DNA of 64,000 nt from Corynebacterium occultum (GTDB lineage: Bacteria; Actinomycetota; Actinomycetes; Mycobacteriales; Mycobacteriaceae): assembly GCF_009734425.1 (NCBI RefSeq), contig NZ_CP046455.1, positions 496,001 to 560,000 of the forward strand, read 5' to 3'. Shown in pieces: positions 35,559-45,470 of the stretch; the stretch's first letter is position 1; each line of letters starts with the position of its first letter. A program made the translations under genes and the position numbers. Under the pieces are notes generated by a model. It saw only the letters and a program-made list of their open reading frames with translations. It did no database searches and was not told the origin of the DNA.

Positions 35559-36098
35559 ATGCCTACCCCGAAGAAGGGCGCCCGTCTCGGCGGCTCCGCG
35601 TCCAACCAGAAGAAGATTCTCTCGAATCTTGCTGCCCAGCTTTTTGAGCACGGTGCCATCAAGACCACCGATGCCAAGGCCAAGACCCTGCGTCCCTACG
35701 CGGAGAAGCTGATCACCAAGGCCAAGTCCGGCTCCGTTGCCGACCGTCGCCTGGTGCTCGCGCAGATCCCGCACAAGGATGTCGTGGCTTACCTGTTCAA
35801 CGAGCTCGCTCCGAAGTTCGAGGGCCGTGAGGGTGGTTACACCCGCATCGTCAAGCTCGAGAACCGCAAGGGCGACAACGCTCCGATGAGCCAGATTTCC
35901 CTGGTTCTGGAGGAGACCGTCTCCACCGAGGCCAGCCGCGCAACCCGCGCTGCCGCCTCCAAGAAGGCCGCTGAGGAAACTGCTGCTGAGGCTCCGGCCG
36001 AGGAGGAGAACACCGAAGCTGCAGAGGCTGAGGCAACCGAGGCTCCGGCCGAGGAAGCTGCTGCTGAGGCAACTGAGGCTCCGGCCGAGGAGAAGTAA
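35559..36098 (+). CDS. rplQ: 50S ribosomal protein L17 with acidic C-terminal tail
   Basis: Located near the peptide exit tunnel. The first 120 residues are the L17 core ([32 protein letters not shown], then [19 protein letters not shown]). The last 50 residues are an Ala/Glu-rich tail made of imperfect ATEAPAEE repeats, giving 179 residues compared with about 127 in E. coli. Such tails are known in actinobacterial L17. ACGAGG lies ahead of the ATG, and a strong terminator closes the alpha operon. Confidence 0.97.
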   Translation: MPTPKKGARLGGSASNQKKILSNLAAQLFEHGAIKTTDAKAKTLRPYAEKLITKAKSGSVADRRLVLAQIPHKDVVAYLFNELAPKFEGREGGYTRIVKLENRKGDNAPMSQISLVLEETVSTEASRATRAAASKKAAEETAAEAPAEEENTEAAEAEATEAPAEEAAAEATEAPAEEK

Positions 36099-36130
36099 TT
36101 CTCCCCGATATCTTCACCTGCTGAAGTATC

Positions 36131-36178
36131 CACCCCGCACCACCGAGTTCATCTCGGTCAAGGTGCGGGGTGTTTTCC
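36131..36178 (+). terminator. Terminator of the alpha operon
   Basis: CACCCCGCACC pairs with GGTGCGGGGTG, with an inner pair ACCGAG and CTCGGT, followed by TTTTCC. Strong intrinsic terminator 33 bases after rplQ. Confidence 0.9.
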
Positions 36179-36202
36179 TTTCTCCACCCTGGAACTGGAA
36201 GA

Positions 36203-36985
36203 ATGGCAGCCATGCTCTACCGCATCTCCGGAATACTCCTGATCTTGAGTTCACTTCTCGGTTTCCTCGGCCAGATTTTCGCCCTGGCGCTGTGGGAGGG
36301 TTACTACCTTTTCGGCCATCACCTCATCGGCGATCTGGGGGTCTCTGCCTGCGAACAGATCCGGGATGATTCCGGGCCGCGTTATATCTGCAGTCCCGGC
36401 CATGACTGGTTCAATTATGGCACCGCCCTTTCCGGCATTCTGCTGCTCATCGGCGCCGTGGTGCTGGTGGCCGCGGGAAGGGAAACCGGCCCTGCGGAAA
36501 AGGTGGCCGGCTTTTATCCGGTGGGCGTCGCCCTGATCATCTCCGGTATCACGATGAGCGTGGTCGGGTTCTTCCCCAGTGATGTCAATGCCCCGCTTCA
36601 CGACGCCGCGGCCACCACCCGGGTGCTGGCCACCTGGGTGGCCATGGTCACCGCCACCTGGGTGGTCGGCGGGGCCGTCGCAAAGCAGCAGATGCCCATC
36701 CTGCACGGAAGCAGCCGCATCCTCAGCCTCATCCTGCTGCTGGTTTCGGTGGGAGCTTTCGCCCTGCTGTTCAGCGGTGGTGGGAGCACACCGGGGTTTT
36801 ATCAGCGTTTGAGCTTTGAGGTGCTCTCGGTGTGGACCATCCTGCTGGGGGCGGTGCTCTATCGGGTGCCGGGCCGGGGGCAGCGGGAAGAGAAGAAGCG
36901 GCGGCAGCGGGAACAGTTCCGGGCCGCCCAGCAGGAACGTGATGAAGCCGTGAGAAAGGCAGTGGAGAACCTTGAGGGAAACTAG
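36203..36985 (+). CDS. DUF998-like integral membrane protein
   Basis: A 260-residue membrane protein with about six to seven hydrophobic helices, a CPGHDWFNYG-like extracellular loop containing two cysteines and a highly charged cytosolic C-terminus (KKRRQREQFRAAQQERDEAVRKAVENLEG), likely a short coiled coil. The pattern and GVGLFPSD-type loop (VVGFFPSDVNAPLHDAAA) fit DUF998. The start at 36203 follows GGAACTGGAAG; an upstream frame begins inside the rplQ terminator and is rejected. It overlaps truA by 14 bases, so the two are co-transcribed. Function unknown. Confidence 0.65.
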   Translation: MAAMLYRISGILLILSSLLGFLGQIFALALWEGYYLFGHHLIGDLGVSACEQIRDDSGPRYICSPGHDWFNYGTALSGILLLIGAVVLVAAGRETGPAEKVAGFYPVGVALIISGITMSVVGFFPSDVNAPLHDAAATTRVLATWVAMVTATWVVGGAVAKQQMPILHGSSRILSLILLLVSVGAFALLFSGGGSTPGFYQRLSFEVLSVWTILLGAVLYRVPGRGQREEKKRRQREQFRAAQQERDEAVRKAVENLEGN

Positions 36986-37838
36986 CGGGCTGGTGCGTAT
37001 CCGCCTGGATCTGGCCTATGACGGCACTGATTTCCATGGCTGGGCCAAGCAGGGGAACTCGGATCTGCGGACCGTGCAGCGCTCCATCGAGGAGGCGCTG
37101 AATCTGGTGCTGCGGGTCCCGGCGGAGTTGACGGTGGCGGGCCGCACCGATGCGGGGGTGCACGCCAGTGGGCAGGTCGCCCATGTGGATGTGCCCCCGG
37201 AATCACTCGACACCCGCAGCATTGACGGGGACCCGGCCCGCCTGGCGCGGCGGCTTTCCCGGTTGTTGCCGCCCGATATCCGGATCAGCAGCTGCGAGCT
37301 GGCTCCGGCGGGTTTCGACGCCCGTTTCTCGGCGCTGCGCCGCCACTACGTCTACCGGGTGACCACCCACCCTTCCGGGGCGTTGCCGACCAGGGTGCGG
37401 GACACCGCGGTCTGGCCGAAGACGGTGCACCTGGCGGATATGCAGGAAGCCGCCGAGGTTCTGCTGGGGCTGCATGATTTTGCCGCCTTCTGCAAGGCCA
37501 AACCCCATGCCACCACTGTCCGTGAGCTGCAGGCCTTCGAGTGGCATGATGTCTCCACCGCAGCCGAACCCCAGCTCTATGAGGCGCATGTGACCGCCGA
37601 TGCTTTCTGCTGGTCCATGGTGCGCTCCCTGGTGGGTTCCTGCCTAGTGGTGGGGGAGGGGCGTCGTCACACTGGTTTCACGGAAGCGTTGCTGACGGAA
37701 CGCAGCCGTTCCTCCCGGGTTCCGGTGGCACCGGCCTGCGGACTCAGTCTGGTGGGGGTGGACTATCCGGAGCCTGCGGAGCTGGCCGCCCGGGCGGCGG
37801 AAACCCGGGACCGCAGGGTACTCCCCGAGCAGGGTTAG
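36972..37838 (+). CDS. truA: tRNA pseudouridine synthase A
   Basis: Forms pseudouridine at positions 38-40 of tRNA anticodon stems. The 288-residue protein has the TruA start RIRLDLAYDGTDFHGWAKQ, the catalytic Asp in VAGRTDAGVHASGQVAH and the RRHYVYRVTT segment. The TTG start at 36972 has GGAG seven bases upstream; GTG 36993 is an alternative. The C-terminal extension of about 30 residues beyond YPEP is short and charged. Its location behind rplQ matches M. tuberculosis and many other bacteria. Confidence 0.95.
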   Translation: MRETSGLVRIRLDLAYDGTDFHGWAKQGNSDLRTVQRSIEEALNLVLRVPAELTVAGRTDAGVHASGQVAHVDVPPESLDTRSIDGDPARLARRLSRLLPPDIRISSCELAPAGFDARFSALRRHYVYRVTTHPSGALPTRVRDTAVWPKTVHLADMQEAAEVLLGLHDFAAFCKAKPHATTVRELQAFEWHDVSTAAEPQLYEAHVTADAFCWSMVRSLVGSCLVVGEGRRHTGFTEALLTERSRSSRVPVAPACGLSLVGVDYPEPAELAARAAETRDRRVLPEQG

Positions 37839-37990
37839 CACATCCTGCTACCGCTGTGTTCCAGATCATAGCCACTTAATTAATTCCCGCGCTTTGCGGG
37901 GCGCAGCCCAGTCGGCTGGGGTGGGGCGGTTACACTCTTAGGCGTTCTCAAACCCCGGATGACGCAAAAGGAAGGTAACCGTAACGGGCC

Positions 37991-40465
37991 ATGGATACCT
38001 ATCAGACCATTATCATTGCGGCACTCGTGTTTACGGTGCCGGGTCTGGTCCTCAACTGGATCTCCGGGCTCAAGGGCCCCTGGGCCATCGCGGCCGCCAT
38101 TCCCAGCACCTTCGGTCTCTACGGGCTGGCCGCCTGGCTGATCGGGTTGACGGATGCCCGCTTCAGCGTGGGCACGGTGTCTGTGGTGTGGGCGATTCTG
38201 CTCCTGCTCGCCCTGGTGTGGCGGGGCGCTTTCCTCACCTTCCGGGGATGGCGGGAAAAGGGCAGTCGCCGGGTTGAATCCGCTGAGCCGGACACCCCGC
38301 GGACCAGTCCTCCCACTCCGGTGGAGTTTACCCCGGCTGCCGAGAGCGGCCGGGTGGCCGGGGATGCCGCCCTGGACCTTTCCCCGGCTTCCGGAGTGGT
38401 GCTCACCCTGCCGGGGGAGCATGCCGGGGGTGGCTCCGCCCCGGTCCTCAGACAGCGGCGCCGCTGGTGGCTGCAGGACTGGCGGACGGGAAGTTTCCTG
38501 GACCCGGTGTGGCTGTTGCCAGCCGCCGGTTCCCTGCTGGGCGCCTGGTTGCTGATCTCCCGCAGCCTGGAATACCTGGAGGGAACCGCCCAGGGGGTGA
38601 ACCACATCTTCCAGGGCTGGGATGTTCACTGGCACGCCAGCGTGGTGCAGTTCATCGAACGCGAGGGCATCGCCTCCGCTACCCGGATGGGTGAACTCCA
38701 GAACCTGGAGACCCAGGCCGAGATGTACTATCCCACCGCCTGGCACGCCGGTACCTGGTTGTTCGCCGAGCTCTCCGGGGTCTCCGTGATCGCCGCGGTC
38801 AACCTCACCTATATCGTGCTGACCGCCCTGGCACTGCCCCTCTCCACGGCCCTGATCGCCTGGCGACTGGTGAATAAGCGGGGACTGACCGCCCAGATCG
38901 CCGCGGGTCTGGCAGGTGTCGCCGCCTTCGGCTCCCCGGTCCTCTTCTGGATCGGCCACTATGTGGGCGCCTGGCCCTACCTGGCGGCCGTGGGAGTCTC
39001 AGGCATCGTGCTTGCCCTGTTCATGGCGGTGCCCTATCGTCCGGTCGCGGCTTTTGCCGCAGCCATGGCCCTGATGGGCATGACCCAGCTGCACCCCTCC
39101 GCCGCCACCATCGTGGTGCTGGGATTGGGCTTCTGGTGGCTTTTCCACCTGCTCTGGTCCCCGGCCCGCAGGGCACGCAGCGTCAAGGGTGCGGTGGCTA
39201 CCCGCCTGCGGGATCTGGTGCTGCTGGGTGGCGCCGGGCTCCTGGGTGCGGTGGCACTGTTGCCGCAGATTCTCTCCGGTGCGGAACAGACCGAGGAAGT
39301 GGCGTCCTTCTCCGCGGAGGAGAACGTCACCCATGCGGAGGCCTGGACGAAGGCCTTCACCATGATGACCCGTCACACCGATGCCTTCGAGGACTTCAAC
39401 CCGACCTGGGTGATTGTCCTGGCGGTGGTTGGTGCGGTCGCGGTGCTGGTGTGGCGCCGTAATATCTGGGCCCCGGTGTTCTACTTCCTGAGTGTGTGGT
39501 TGACCGCCAATGCGCTGCAGCCCTTCGAGGAACCCTGGGGAAGCTGGTTGAACACCATCGGCAGCCTGCATTACTCCACCGCCCACCGGCTGGTGATGCC
39601 GGCGGCGATGTTTCTCTTCGCGGCGGCTGCGGTGGGGGTGGCGGTGATCATCCGTCTGATCACCCTGGGGCCGGTGAAGAAGTGGGCGTTGCCCTCCACC
39701 ATCGCTTCGGTGGTGCTGGCGCTGCTGCTGGGTTGGGGGACCGCCGTCTACTCCGAGCACAACCTCGGTGAGGGTGCGGAATGGTCGATTGCGGCTCCCC
39801 GCGATGACCGCATGGTTTCTGCTGTTGATCTGCGTGCCTTTGACTGGTTGGCACAGCAGCCCAGTGCCTATGAGGGTGTGATCATGGGTGAGCCGGCGGA
39901 TGGCCATGGCTGGATGTACGCCTACAACGGGTTGCCCTCCCTGAACCGCCATTACCAGTGGCCGACGACCGGTCCGGATGACAACACCAACCTGCTCTAC
40001 TGGCATGGGAATCTGATCGGTGCGGGTAACCATGGTGACCCGGATCAGCGCAACTATGTTGATGATGCTGCGGCGGATCTCGGGGTGAACTACTTCTTCA
40101 TCTCCCCGAGCAACTTCTGGCATTTCCAGGGCATCAACCGGGCACTGAATGAGGGACTGTGGAACGCCCCGGGTCTGACCGCGGTGTACCAGGATCAGAA
40201 TGTCTCGATCTTCGCGGTCAATGAGGCTTTCACTGATGCGGAACTGGCGCAGATGCGGGCGCCGGGTAATTCCCCGATGCCGCTGGGCCCGGTTCCCACC
40301 AAGGGGGAGCTGGACCGGGCGGAGACCCCGACGGAGGAGGATGAGCCTTTCTTCCACCGTCCCACGAAGCCGGATCTGGGTGGCCCGGATCCGGATGATC
40401 CGGTCAATGAGGGTTATGTTGAGCCGATCCGCTATCCGATCGTCGAGGTCCCGGTGAACCAGTAG
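37991..40465 (+). CDS. Large polytopic membrane protein, DUF6541-like
   Basis: An 824-residue membrane protein with 12 or more hydrophobic helices and a C-terminal extracytoplasmic domain of about 200 residues. The helices fall in two blocks (1-75 and 175-590) separated by a Pro/Ser/Thr-rich hydrophilic loop at about 85-165. The layout, with a charged loop WDVHWHASVVQFIEREGIAS after an early helix, resembles DUF6541 and GT-C glycosyltransferases, so transfer of a lipid-linked sugar outside the membrane is possible but unproven. The ATG has AAGGAAGG upstream at long spacing and TACACT near 37931 is a likely -10. It ends before a strong terminator. Confidence 0.7.
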   Translation: MDTYQTIIIAALVFTVPGLVLNWISGLKGPWAIAAAIPSTFGLYGLAAWLIGLTDARFSVGTVSVVWAILLLLALVWRGAFLTFRGWREKGSRRVESAEPDTPRTSPPTPVEFTPAAESGRVAGDAALDLSPASGVVLTLPGEHAGGGSAPVLRQRRRWWLQDWRTGSFLDPVWLLPAAGSLLGAWLLISRSLEYLEGTAQGVNHIFQGWDVHWHASVVQFIEREGIASATRMGELQNLETQAEMYYPTAWHAGTWLFAELSGVSVIAAVNLTYIVLTALALPLSTALIAWRLVNKRGLTAQIAAGLAGVAAFGSPVLFWIGHYVGAWPYLAAVGVSGIVLALFMAVPYRPVAAFAAAMALMGMTQLHPSAATIVVLGLGFWWLFHLLWSPARRARSVKGAVATRLRDLVLLGGAGLLGAVALLPQILSGAEQTEEVASFSAEENVTHAEAWTKAFTMMTRHTDAFEDFNPTWVIVLAVVGAVAVLVWRRNIWAPVFYFLSVWLTANALQPFEEPWGSWLNTIGSLHYSTAHRLVMPAAMFLFAAAAVGVAVIIRLITLGPVKKWALPSTIASVVLALLLGWGTAVYSEHNLGEGAEWSIAAPRDDRMVSAVDLRAFDWLAQQPSAYEGVIMGEPADGHGWMYAYNGLPSLNRHYQWPTTGPDDNTNLLYWHGNLIGAGNHGDPDQRNYVDDAAADLGVNYFFISPSNFWHFQGINRALNEGLWNAPGLTAVYQDQNVSIFAVNEAFTDAELAQMRAPGNSPMPLGPVPTKGELDRAETPTEEDEPFFHRPTKPDLGGPDPDDPVNEGYVEPIRYPIVEVPVNQ

Positions 40466-40547
40466 CTGCGGTTGTTGTTTCAGGGACACACCCCCTGGTG
40501 CTCGTCGCTGTTCCTCGGGGCTCGTCGCGCCAGGGGAACCCTTTCAG

Positions 40548-40584
40548 CCCTCCCACAGTCCAAGGAGATGGTGGGAGGGTTTTG
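40548..40584 (+). terminator. Terminator behind the DUF6541-like gene
   Basis: CCCTCCCAC at 40548-40556 pairs with GTGGGAGGG at 40571-40579 and runs into TTTTG. It separates the membrane protein gene from the ESX-4 locus. Confidence 0.85.
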
Positions 40585-40638
40585 TGCACCCCCTCCCCCT
40601 GGTGTGATCGGGGTCCGGCTGGAAGGGGAAGTGCAGGA

Positions 40639-41916
40639 ATGTCGGAGGTGTTGCTGCCCACCACTCGGGCGCAGGTGTCGGGTCACCGTTTCCTCAGGCG
40701 TCGGGTGGAGCATGCCCTGGTGTTGGGGGATCTGCGGATGATCCATGACCCCCTGGCCCGACGGCAGCGTGCCCTGCTCTTCGGGGTGGTGGCGATGGTG
40801 ATGATCGGCCTGGGGGCGGGACTGTTGGCATTGGTGCGCCCAGCTGCGGACCCAGGGCAGGCGGCGATCCTGCGGGCTGATTCCGGGGCGTTGTTCGTGC
40901 GGGTGGAGGAGCGGCTTCATCCGGTGCACAATCTCGCCTCTGCCCGCCTGGTGGCGGGGGAGGCCGCCGACCCGGCGAAAATCTCTGATGAGGTGCTGCT
41001 CAGCCACCAGTTGGGTGCCCCGGTGGGGCTTATCGACGCCCCTGCGGTCCTCCCCGCCGCTCCTCCCGGGGAGGTGGGCTGGGCGGTCTGCGAGGACGTG
41101 TCCGCCCAGCGACTCGGGGTGGTGGCCGGAGTGCGGCCTGAGAACCTGGGTGAGGAGGAGGCGGTGCTGGTGGAGAGTTCCGGGGCCAGCTATCTGCTGA
41201 ACACCGAGGGCAGGTTCCGGTTGCCGGATCCGGATTCCCGGGAGGGCCGGGTGATCCGCCGGGCCCTGGGGATCACCAGCGACACCCCACGCTGGGAACC
41301 CCGGCCGGAGGTCCTGGAGGTGGCGGTTGCGGGACCCGACTTCGCCGTTCCGGCGGAGGCCCGCAGGGTGCTGTTGGCGGCGGAGCTGGCCTGGTTGGAA
41401 ACTCCGTCGGGTCTGGTGCAGCTGAGTGAGGTGCAGTCCCGGATCCTGGGTGATCTGGGGACCCCGGTGGAGGAGGTGCCCCGGGAGTTGGTGGCGGATC
41501 ATCCGGATGCCCCGGACCCACCGCCCCTGAACCTCCCGGAACGGCGGTACACCTGGGTTGATCCGGCGGCGGGCCCCTTGTGTCTGAGCGGGGAGAGAGG
41601 GCATCCCGGCAGGTTGGCGGAACTACCGGGGGCAGTGGAGCTCCCCGGGGTCTCGGTGGCGCAGTTCTATGCGGGGCCGGTGACGGGGACCCTCGCGGTG
41701 GACACCGGCTCGGGATACCGGGTGGTGTCCGAGAGCGGGTTGGTGCACCCCGTTCCTGACCCGGAGGTGTTCGGGGTGTTGGGGTTGTCCCCGGAGCAGG
41801 TGTCCGCGCCCTGGCCGATCCTGAAGTTATTGCCGCAGGGGACGGTGTTGGATCCGGTGGCGGCCCGCCGAATTCAGTTTCCCGGACCTTCCGCGGAGGG
41901 GGTGGGGGAGTCTTGA
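40639..41916 (+). CDS. eccB: Type VII secretion protein EccB (ESX-4 type)
   Basis: Membrane-anchored periplasmic component of the ESX secretion complex. From ATG 40639 the protein has 425 residues: a cytosolic N-terminus with the conserved TTRAQVSGHRFLRRRVEHALVLGDLRM, one membrane helix at about 43-66, then an extracytoplasmic domain of about 360 residues made of repeated lobes with two cysteines. An in-frame extension to 40498 crosses the terminator and is rejected. It corresponds to Rv3450c (eccB4). Unlike in M. tuberculosis it is separated from mycP by the tms genes. A CTTATCGACG motif lies at 41029, read as Leu-Ile-Asp. Confidence 0.9.
   Translation: MSEVLLPTTRAQVSGHRFLRRRVEHALVLGDLRMIHDPLARRQRALLFGVVAMVMIGLGAGLLALVRPAADPGQAAILRADSGALFVRVEERLHPVHNLASARLVAGEAADPAKISDEVLLSHQLGAPVGLIDAPAVLPAAPPGEVGWAVCEDVSAQRLGVVAGVRPENLGEEEAVLVESSGASYLLNTEGRFRLPDPDSREGRVIRRALGITSDTPRWEPRPEVLEVAVAGPDFAVPAEARRVLLAAELAWLETPSGLVQLSEVQSRILGDLGTPVEEVPRELVADHPDAPDPPPLNLPERRYTWVDPAAGPLCLSGERGHPGRLAELPGAVELPGVSVAQFYAGPVTGTLAVDTGSGYRVVSESGLVHPVPDPEVFGVLGLSPEQVSAPWPILKLLPQGTVLDPVAARRIQFPGPSAEGVGES
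41029..41038 (+). repeat. CTTATCGACG motif 6
   Basis: In eccB, sense, read as Leu-Ile-Asp-Ala. Confidence 0.7.
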
Positions 41917-42047
41917 TGCCGTGATTATTCGGCTTGATCCTCACAGCTCAGCAACCCCCTGAGACAGCGCCCACAGGGCCAGGGGCAGGGGTTTTGGTGC
42001 AGGGCTCCCTGGGCAGAAGTGGGAATTTGGGGTTAAGCTGGACTTTC

Positions 42048-43586
42048 ATGAGCTTCCTTGACACCGCCCTGGCTGTGGCCGGGCGCGCGACAAACCTGAT
42101 TAAACCGGGGCGTGGACTCGATGCGGTTCGGGTCCAGCCGGTGGGCTGGTACCGCCATGAGCAGGCGGTCAAGACACTGCTGGAAAGTTTTGCGGCGGTG
42201 CCGGCCGGGGAGCGGGTGAGACTGGCGAAAAAGACCTCCAACCTCTTCCGGGGCCGGCAGAATAGCCAGGTCCCCGGCCTGGATGTGGCCCAGTTGGGTG
42301 GGGTGATCGAGGTTGATCCGCTCACCCGTACCGCCCAGGTGCAGGGGATGTGCACCTATGAGGACCTGGTGGATGCCACCCTGCCCTATGGCCTGATGCC
42401 TTTTGTGGTGCCGCAGCTGAAGACCATCACCTTGGGGGGTGCGGTCACCGGCATGGGGGTGGAGTCCAGTAGTTTCCGCAATGGCCTGCCCCATGAGTCG
42501 GTCCTGGAGATGGATGTGCTCACCGGTACCGGGGAGATCCTGAACTGCTCGGCCACCCACAACCCGGATCTCTTCCGTGCTTTCCCGAACTCCTACGGTT
42601 CCCTGGGTTATGCGGTGCGGTTGAAGATCGAGCTGGAGGAGGTCAAACCTGTCGTGGCGCTACGCCATGTGCGCTTCCACGATCTGGAATCCATGTCCCG
42701 GACCCTGGCGGAGGTCGCCATCTCGCGGGAATACGAAGGGGAGCGGGTTGACTATCTGGATGGTGTCTCCTTCAGCCCCGGTGAGTCCTATCTGGTGCTG
42801 GGGCGGCAGACCGATGAGCCCGGCCCGGTCAGTGACTACAGCCGGGACCTGATCTACTACCGCTCCCTCCAGCACCCCGAGGGCATTCTCCGGGACCGGT
42901 TGAATATCCGGGACTATATCTGGCGCTGGGACATCGACTGGTTCTGGTGCTCCCGGGCTTTCGGCGCCCAGCACCCCGTGATCCGTCAGCTCTGGCCCCG
43001 CCACCTGCTGCGCTCCAGTTTCTACTGGAAGCTGATCGGGTTGGACCGGAAATATGATATCGCCGACCGGATCAACGCCCGGCAGGGGGAAGCCGCCCGG
43101 GAACGGGTGGTCCAGGACGTTGAGGTCACCGTGGACAAGGTGCCGGAGTTCTTGGAATGGTTCTTCGGGGCCAGCGATATTGAACCGGTGTGGCTGTGCC
43201 CGATCCGGCTGCGTTCCGGGGTGGCTGATCTCACCGCGGAGGGGGAACTGCTGCAGAGTGAGCAGGCGCTGCGTGATGGGGCGGGGGAGCATCCCTGGCC
43301 GCTGTACCCCTTGAGTGCCGACACCACCTGGATCAACCTTGGTTTCTGGTCCTCGGTGCCCGTGGATCAGTTGGGCCAGGATGCGGGGGAGGGGGCCTTC
43401 AATAAACTCATCGAGTCCCGCGTTGCCGAGTTGGGTGGCCACAAGTCCCTTTATTCGGAGGCCTTCTACACCCCGGAACAGTTCGAGGCGCTTTACGGGG
43501 GGAAGATCCCCGCCCTGCTGAAGGAGAAATTTGACCCGGCGGGCCGTTTCCCGGGGCTCTACGAAAAAACCGTGCGGGGTGCCTAG
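42048..43586 (+). CDS. tmsA: FAD-dependent oxidoreductase for 10-methyl fatty acids (TmsA-like)
   Basis: Probably reduces the 10-methylene fatty acyl intermediate to the 10-methyl branched form (tuberculostearate type). The 512-residue protein is a FAD_binding_4 (VAO-type) oxidase-fold protein: GGVIEVDPLTRTAQVQGMCTYEDL and TLGGAVTGMGVESSSFRNGLPHE line the FAD pocket. Gene order with the following methyltransferase and small membrane protein matches the tmsABC operon of actinobacteria. The ATG lacks a ribosome site; TAAGCT ends eight bases before it, so a leaderless start is likely. The frame opens earlier at 41934. It may act on phospholipid-bound oleate products at the membrane. Confidence 0.82.
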   Translation: MSFLDTALAVAGRATNLIKPGRGLDAVRVQPVGWYRHEQAVKTLLESFAAVPAGERVRLAKKTSNLFRGRQNSQVPGLDVAQLGGVIEVDPLTRTAQVQGMCTYEDLVDATLPYGLMPFVVPQLKTITLGGAVTGMGVESSSFRNGLPHESVLEMDVLTGTGEILNCSATHNPDLFRAFPNSYGSLGYAVRLKIELEEVKPVVALRHVRFHDLESMSRTLAEVAISREYEGERVDYLDGVSFSPGESYLVLGRQTDEPGPVSDYSRDLIYYRSLQHPEGILRDRLNIRDYIWRWDIDWFWCSRAFGAQHPVIRQLWPRHLLRSSFYWKLIGLDRKYDIADRINARQGEAARERVVQDVEVTVDKVPEFLEWFFGASDIEPVWLCPIRLRSGVADLTAEGELLQSEQALRDGAGEHPWPLYPLSADTTWINLGFWSSVPVDQLGQDAGEGAFNKLIESRVAELGGHKSLYSEAFYTPEQFEALYGGKIPALLKEKFDPAGRFPGLYEKTVRGA

Positions 43587-43663
43587 CGTCAGCTTCACCC
43601 CGGTGGTCAGAAAAAAGAGGAGCAGTGGAGCTCCTCAGGAAAAATCAGGAATCAGAGGAAATA

Positions 43664-44962
43664 ATGGCAGAGAATTTTATCCCCATGACTGTCGCGGAGA
43701 TGGTGGAGGCCGTCACCGAAGCACCCATCCCCTTCCGGATCACCGCCTTCGACGGCAGTGCCACCGGGCCGGAGGATGCGGAGTACTCCCTCGAGGTGAC
43801 CTCCCTGGAGGGGCTGAGCTATATTGCGACGGCCCCCGGTGACCTGGGGTTGGCCCGGGCCTATATATCGGGTGGGCTGAAGGCGCATGGGGAGCACCCC
43901 GGGCACCCTTATGAACTCTTTGATTCCCTGCGTGACCTCTACGACTGTGTCCGCCGCCCGGAGGCGGCCGAGATGGTGGACCTGGTGCGTTCCCTGCGGC
44001 ACTTGGGCGCCCTGCGGATCCAGCCGATCCCGGATGTCGAACAGACCAGCTGGTGGCGAAAACGCCTGGTGCAGGGCCTGACACGGCACTCCAAGGAGCG
44101 GGACAAGGAGTCGGTGTCCGCGCACTATGACATCTCCAATGAGTTCTATGAGCTCTTCCTGGGCGATTCCATGACCTACACCTGCGCCTACTATCCCAGC
44201 CCGGAGGCAACCTTAGAGGAGGCCCAGGAGAACAAGTACCGTCTGATCTTCGAGAAACTGCGGTTGAAGAGCGGCGACACGCTTCTCGACGTCGGCTGTG
44301 GCTGGGGTGGGATGGTCCGCTACGCCGCCCGCCGCGGGGTGAAGGCCATCGGTGTCACCCTCTCCCAGGAGCAGTATGAATGGGGGCGGGACAAGATCGC
44401 GGCGGAGGGGCTGCAGGATCTGGCGGAGGTCCGCTGCATGGATTACCGTGATGTGGCCGAATCCGGTTTCGACGGTATCTCCGCGATCGGCATCCTGGAG
44501 CACATCGGGGTGGACAACTATTCCCTTTACTTCGGAAGCCTCCATGAGAAGCTGAAGCCGGGTGGCCGGATGCTCAATCACTGCATCACCTACCCGGACA
44601 ATAACCCCCGCAAGGCCGGTGCCTTCATCGACCGCTATATCTTCCCGGATGGTGAGCTCAGTGGTTCCGGCACCGTGCAGAAGCACATGCAGGACGCCGG
44701 TTTCGAGGTCCTCCACGCCGAGAACCTCCGCTTCGACTACCAGCGCACCCTGCACCAGTGGTGTGTGAACCTCAAGCAGAACTGGGAGGCGGCGGTCCAG
44801 CTGGCCGGGGAGCCGACGGCCCGCCTCTGGGGGCTGTACATGGCTGGTTCGGAATGGGGTTTTGAGCACAATGTGGTCCAGCTGCACCAGGTGCTGGGGG
44901 TAAAACTGCTGGAAGATGGCTCCCGGGGGGACTTGCCGGAAAGAATGTGGTGGAGTGTCTAG
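43664..44962 (+). CDS. tmsB: SAM-dependent fatty-acid methyltransferase (TmsB-like, Cfa family)
   Basis: Adds a methyl or methylene group from S-adenosylmethionine to the double bond of oleoyl chains in phospholipids. The 432-residue protein shows the Cfa signature HYDISNEFYELFLGDSMTYTCAYY around residues 154-177 and the SAM motif LDVGCGWGG at 208-216. Start ATG 43664 has GAGGA upstream; a GTG at 43625 with GAGGAG is an alternative. Family members make cyclopropane, methoxy or 10-methylene fatty acids; the linked FAD oxidoreductase favours the 10-methylene product. It is 77 bases behind tmsA. Confidence 0.88.
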   Translation: MAENFIPMTVAEMVEAVTEAPIPFRITAFDGSATGPEDAEYSLEVTSLEGLSYIATAPGDLGLARAYISGGLKAHGEHPGHPYELFDSLRDLYDCVRRPEAAEMVDLVRSLRHLGALRIQPIPDVEQTSWWRKRLVQGLTRHSKERDKESVSAHYDISNEFYELFLGDSMTYTCAYYPSPEATLEEAQENKYRLIFEKLRLKSGDTLLDVGCGWGGMVRYAARRGVKAIGVTLSQEQYEWGRDKIAAEGLQDLAEVRCMDYRDVAESGFDGISAIGILEHIGVDNYSLYFGSLHEKLKPGGRMLNHCITYPDNNPRKAGAFIDRYIFPDGELSGSGTVQKHMQDAGFEVLHAENLRFDYQRTLHQWCVNLKQNWEAAVQLAGEPTARLWGLYMAGSEWGFEHNVVQLHQVLGVKLLEDGSRGDLPERMWWSV

Positions 44963-45027
44963 GTAGCTGACACGGAACGCAGGGGAAGGTACGGGAACTT
45001 CCCTGGAAAGAGCGGAGTTATAACGGT

Positions 45028-45456
45028 ATGACAACGATGCGCGAGATGGTCAGCGATCGAGTCCATCGGCTCTCCGAGACCCATCAGAAATCCAAGGAAG
45101 CCAGATATGGTTTCCTGGTCCGCCCCCTCACCCTGATCCTGGGGTGGACGGTGCTGATCATCGGTCTGATCACCATCCCCCTGCCCGGGCAGGGCTGGTT
45201 GACCACCTTCGTCGGTGTCGGCGTCCTCTCCCTGGAACAGAAATGGGCCCATGACCTGCTGGGCTGGGGAGTGCACCTCTATGACCGTTTCTTCGCCTGG
45301 TTCCACCGTCAGCCCCTGACCCGCCGGATACTCATGGTGTCCAGCCTGATCCTGGTGATCTGGGGGATCTTCACCGCCATCGCCATCGGCTGGTGGCATG
45401 CCGGTGGCCTGGACTTTCTTTCCCCGGTGGCCTTAGAGCTGGGGATGAGCCGCTGA
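45028..45456 (+). CDS. tmsC: Small membrane protein, TmsC-like (PGPGW/TIGR02611 type)
   Basis: A 142-residue protein with an amphipathic N-terminus and three hydrophobic helices: about 32-55, 56-75 and 98-120. The segment ITIPLPGQGWLTTFVGVGVLSLEQKW matches the PGPGW-type family (here PGQGW). In characterised tms operons a protein of this type is the third gene; its role is unknown. It follows tmsB by 65 bases and converges on mycP. Confidence 0.78.
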   Translation: MTTMREMVSDRVHRLSETHQKSKEARYGFLVRPLTLILGWTVLIIGLITIPLPGQGWLTTFVGVGVLSLEQKWAHDLLGWGVHLYDRFFAWFHRQPLTRRILMVSSLILVIWGIFTAIAIGWWHAGGLDFLSPVALELGMSR

Positions 45457-45470
45457 GCCGGTTCCCCAGG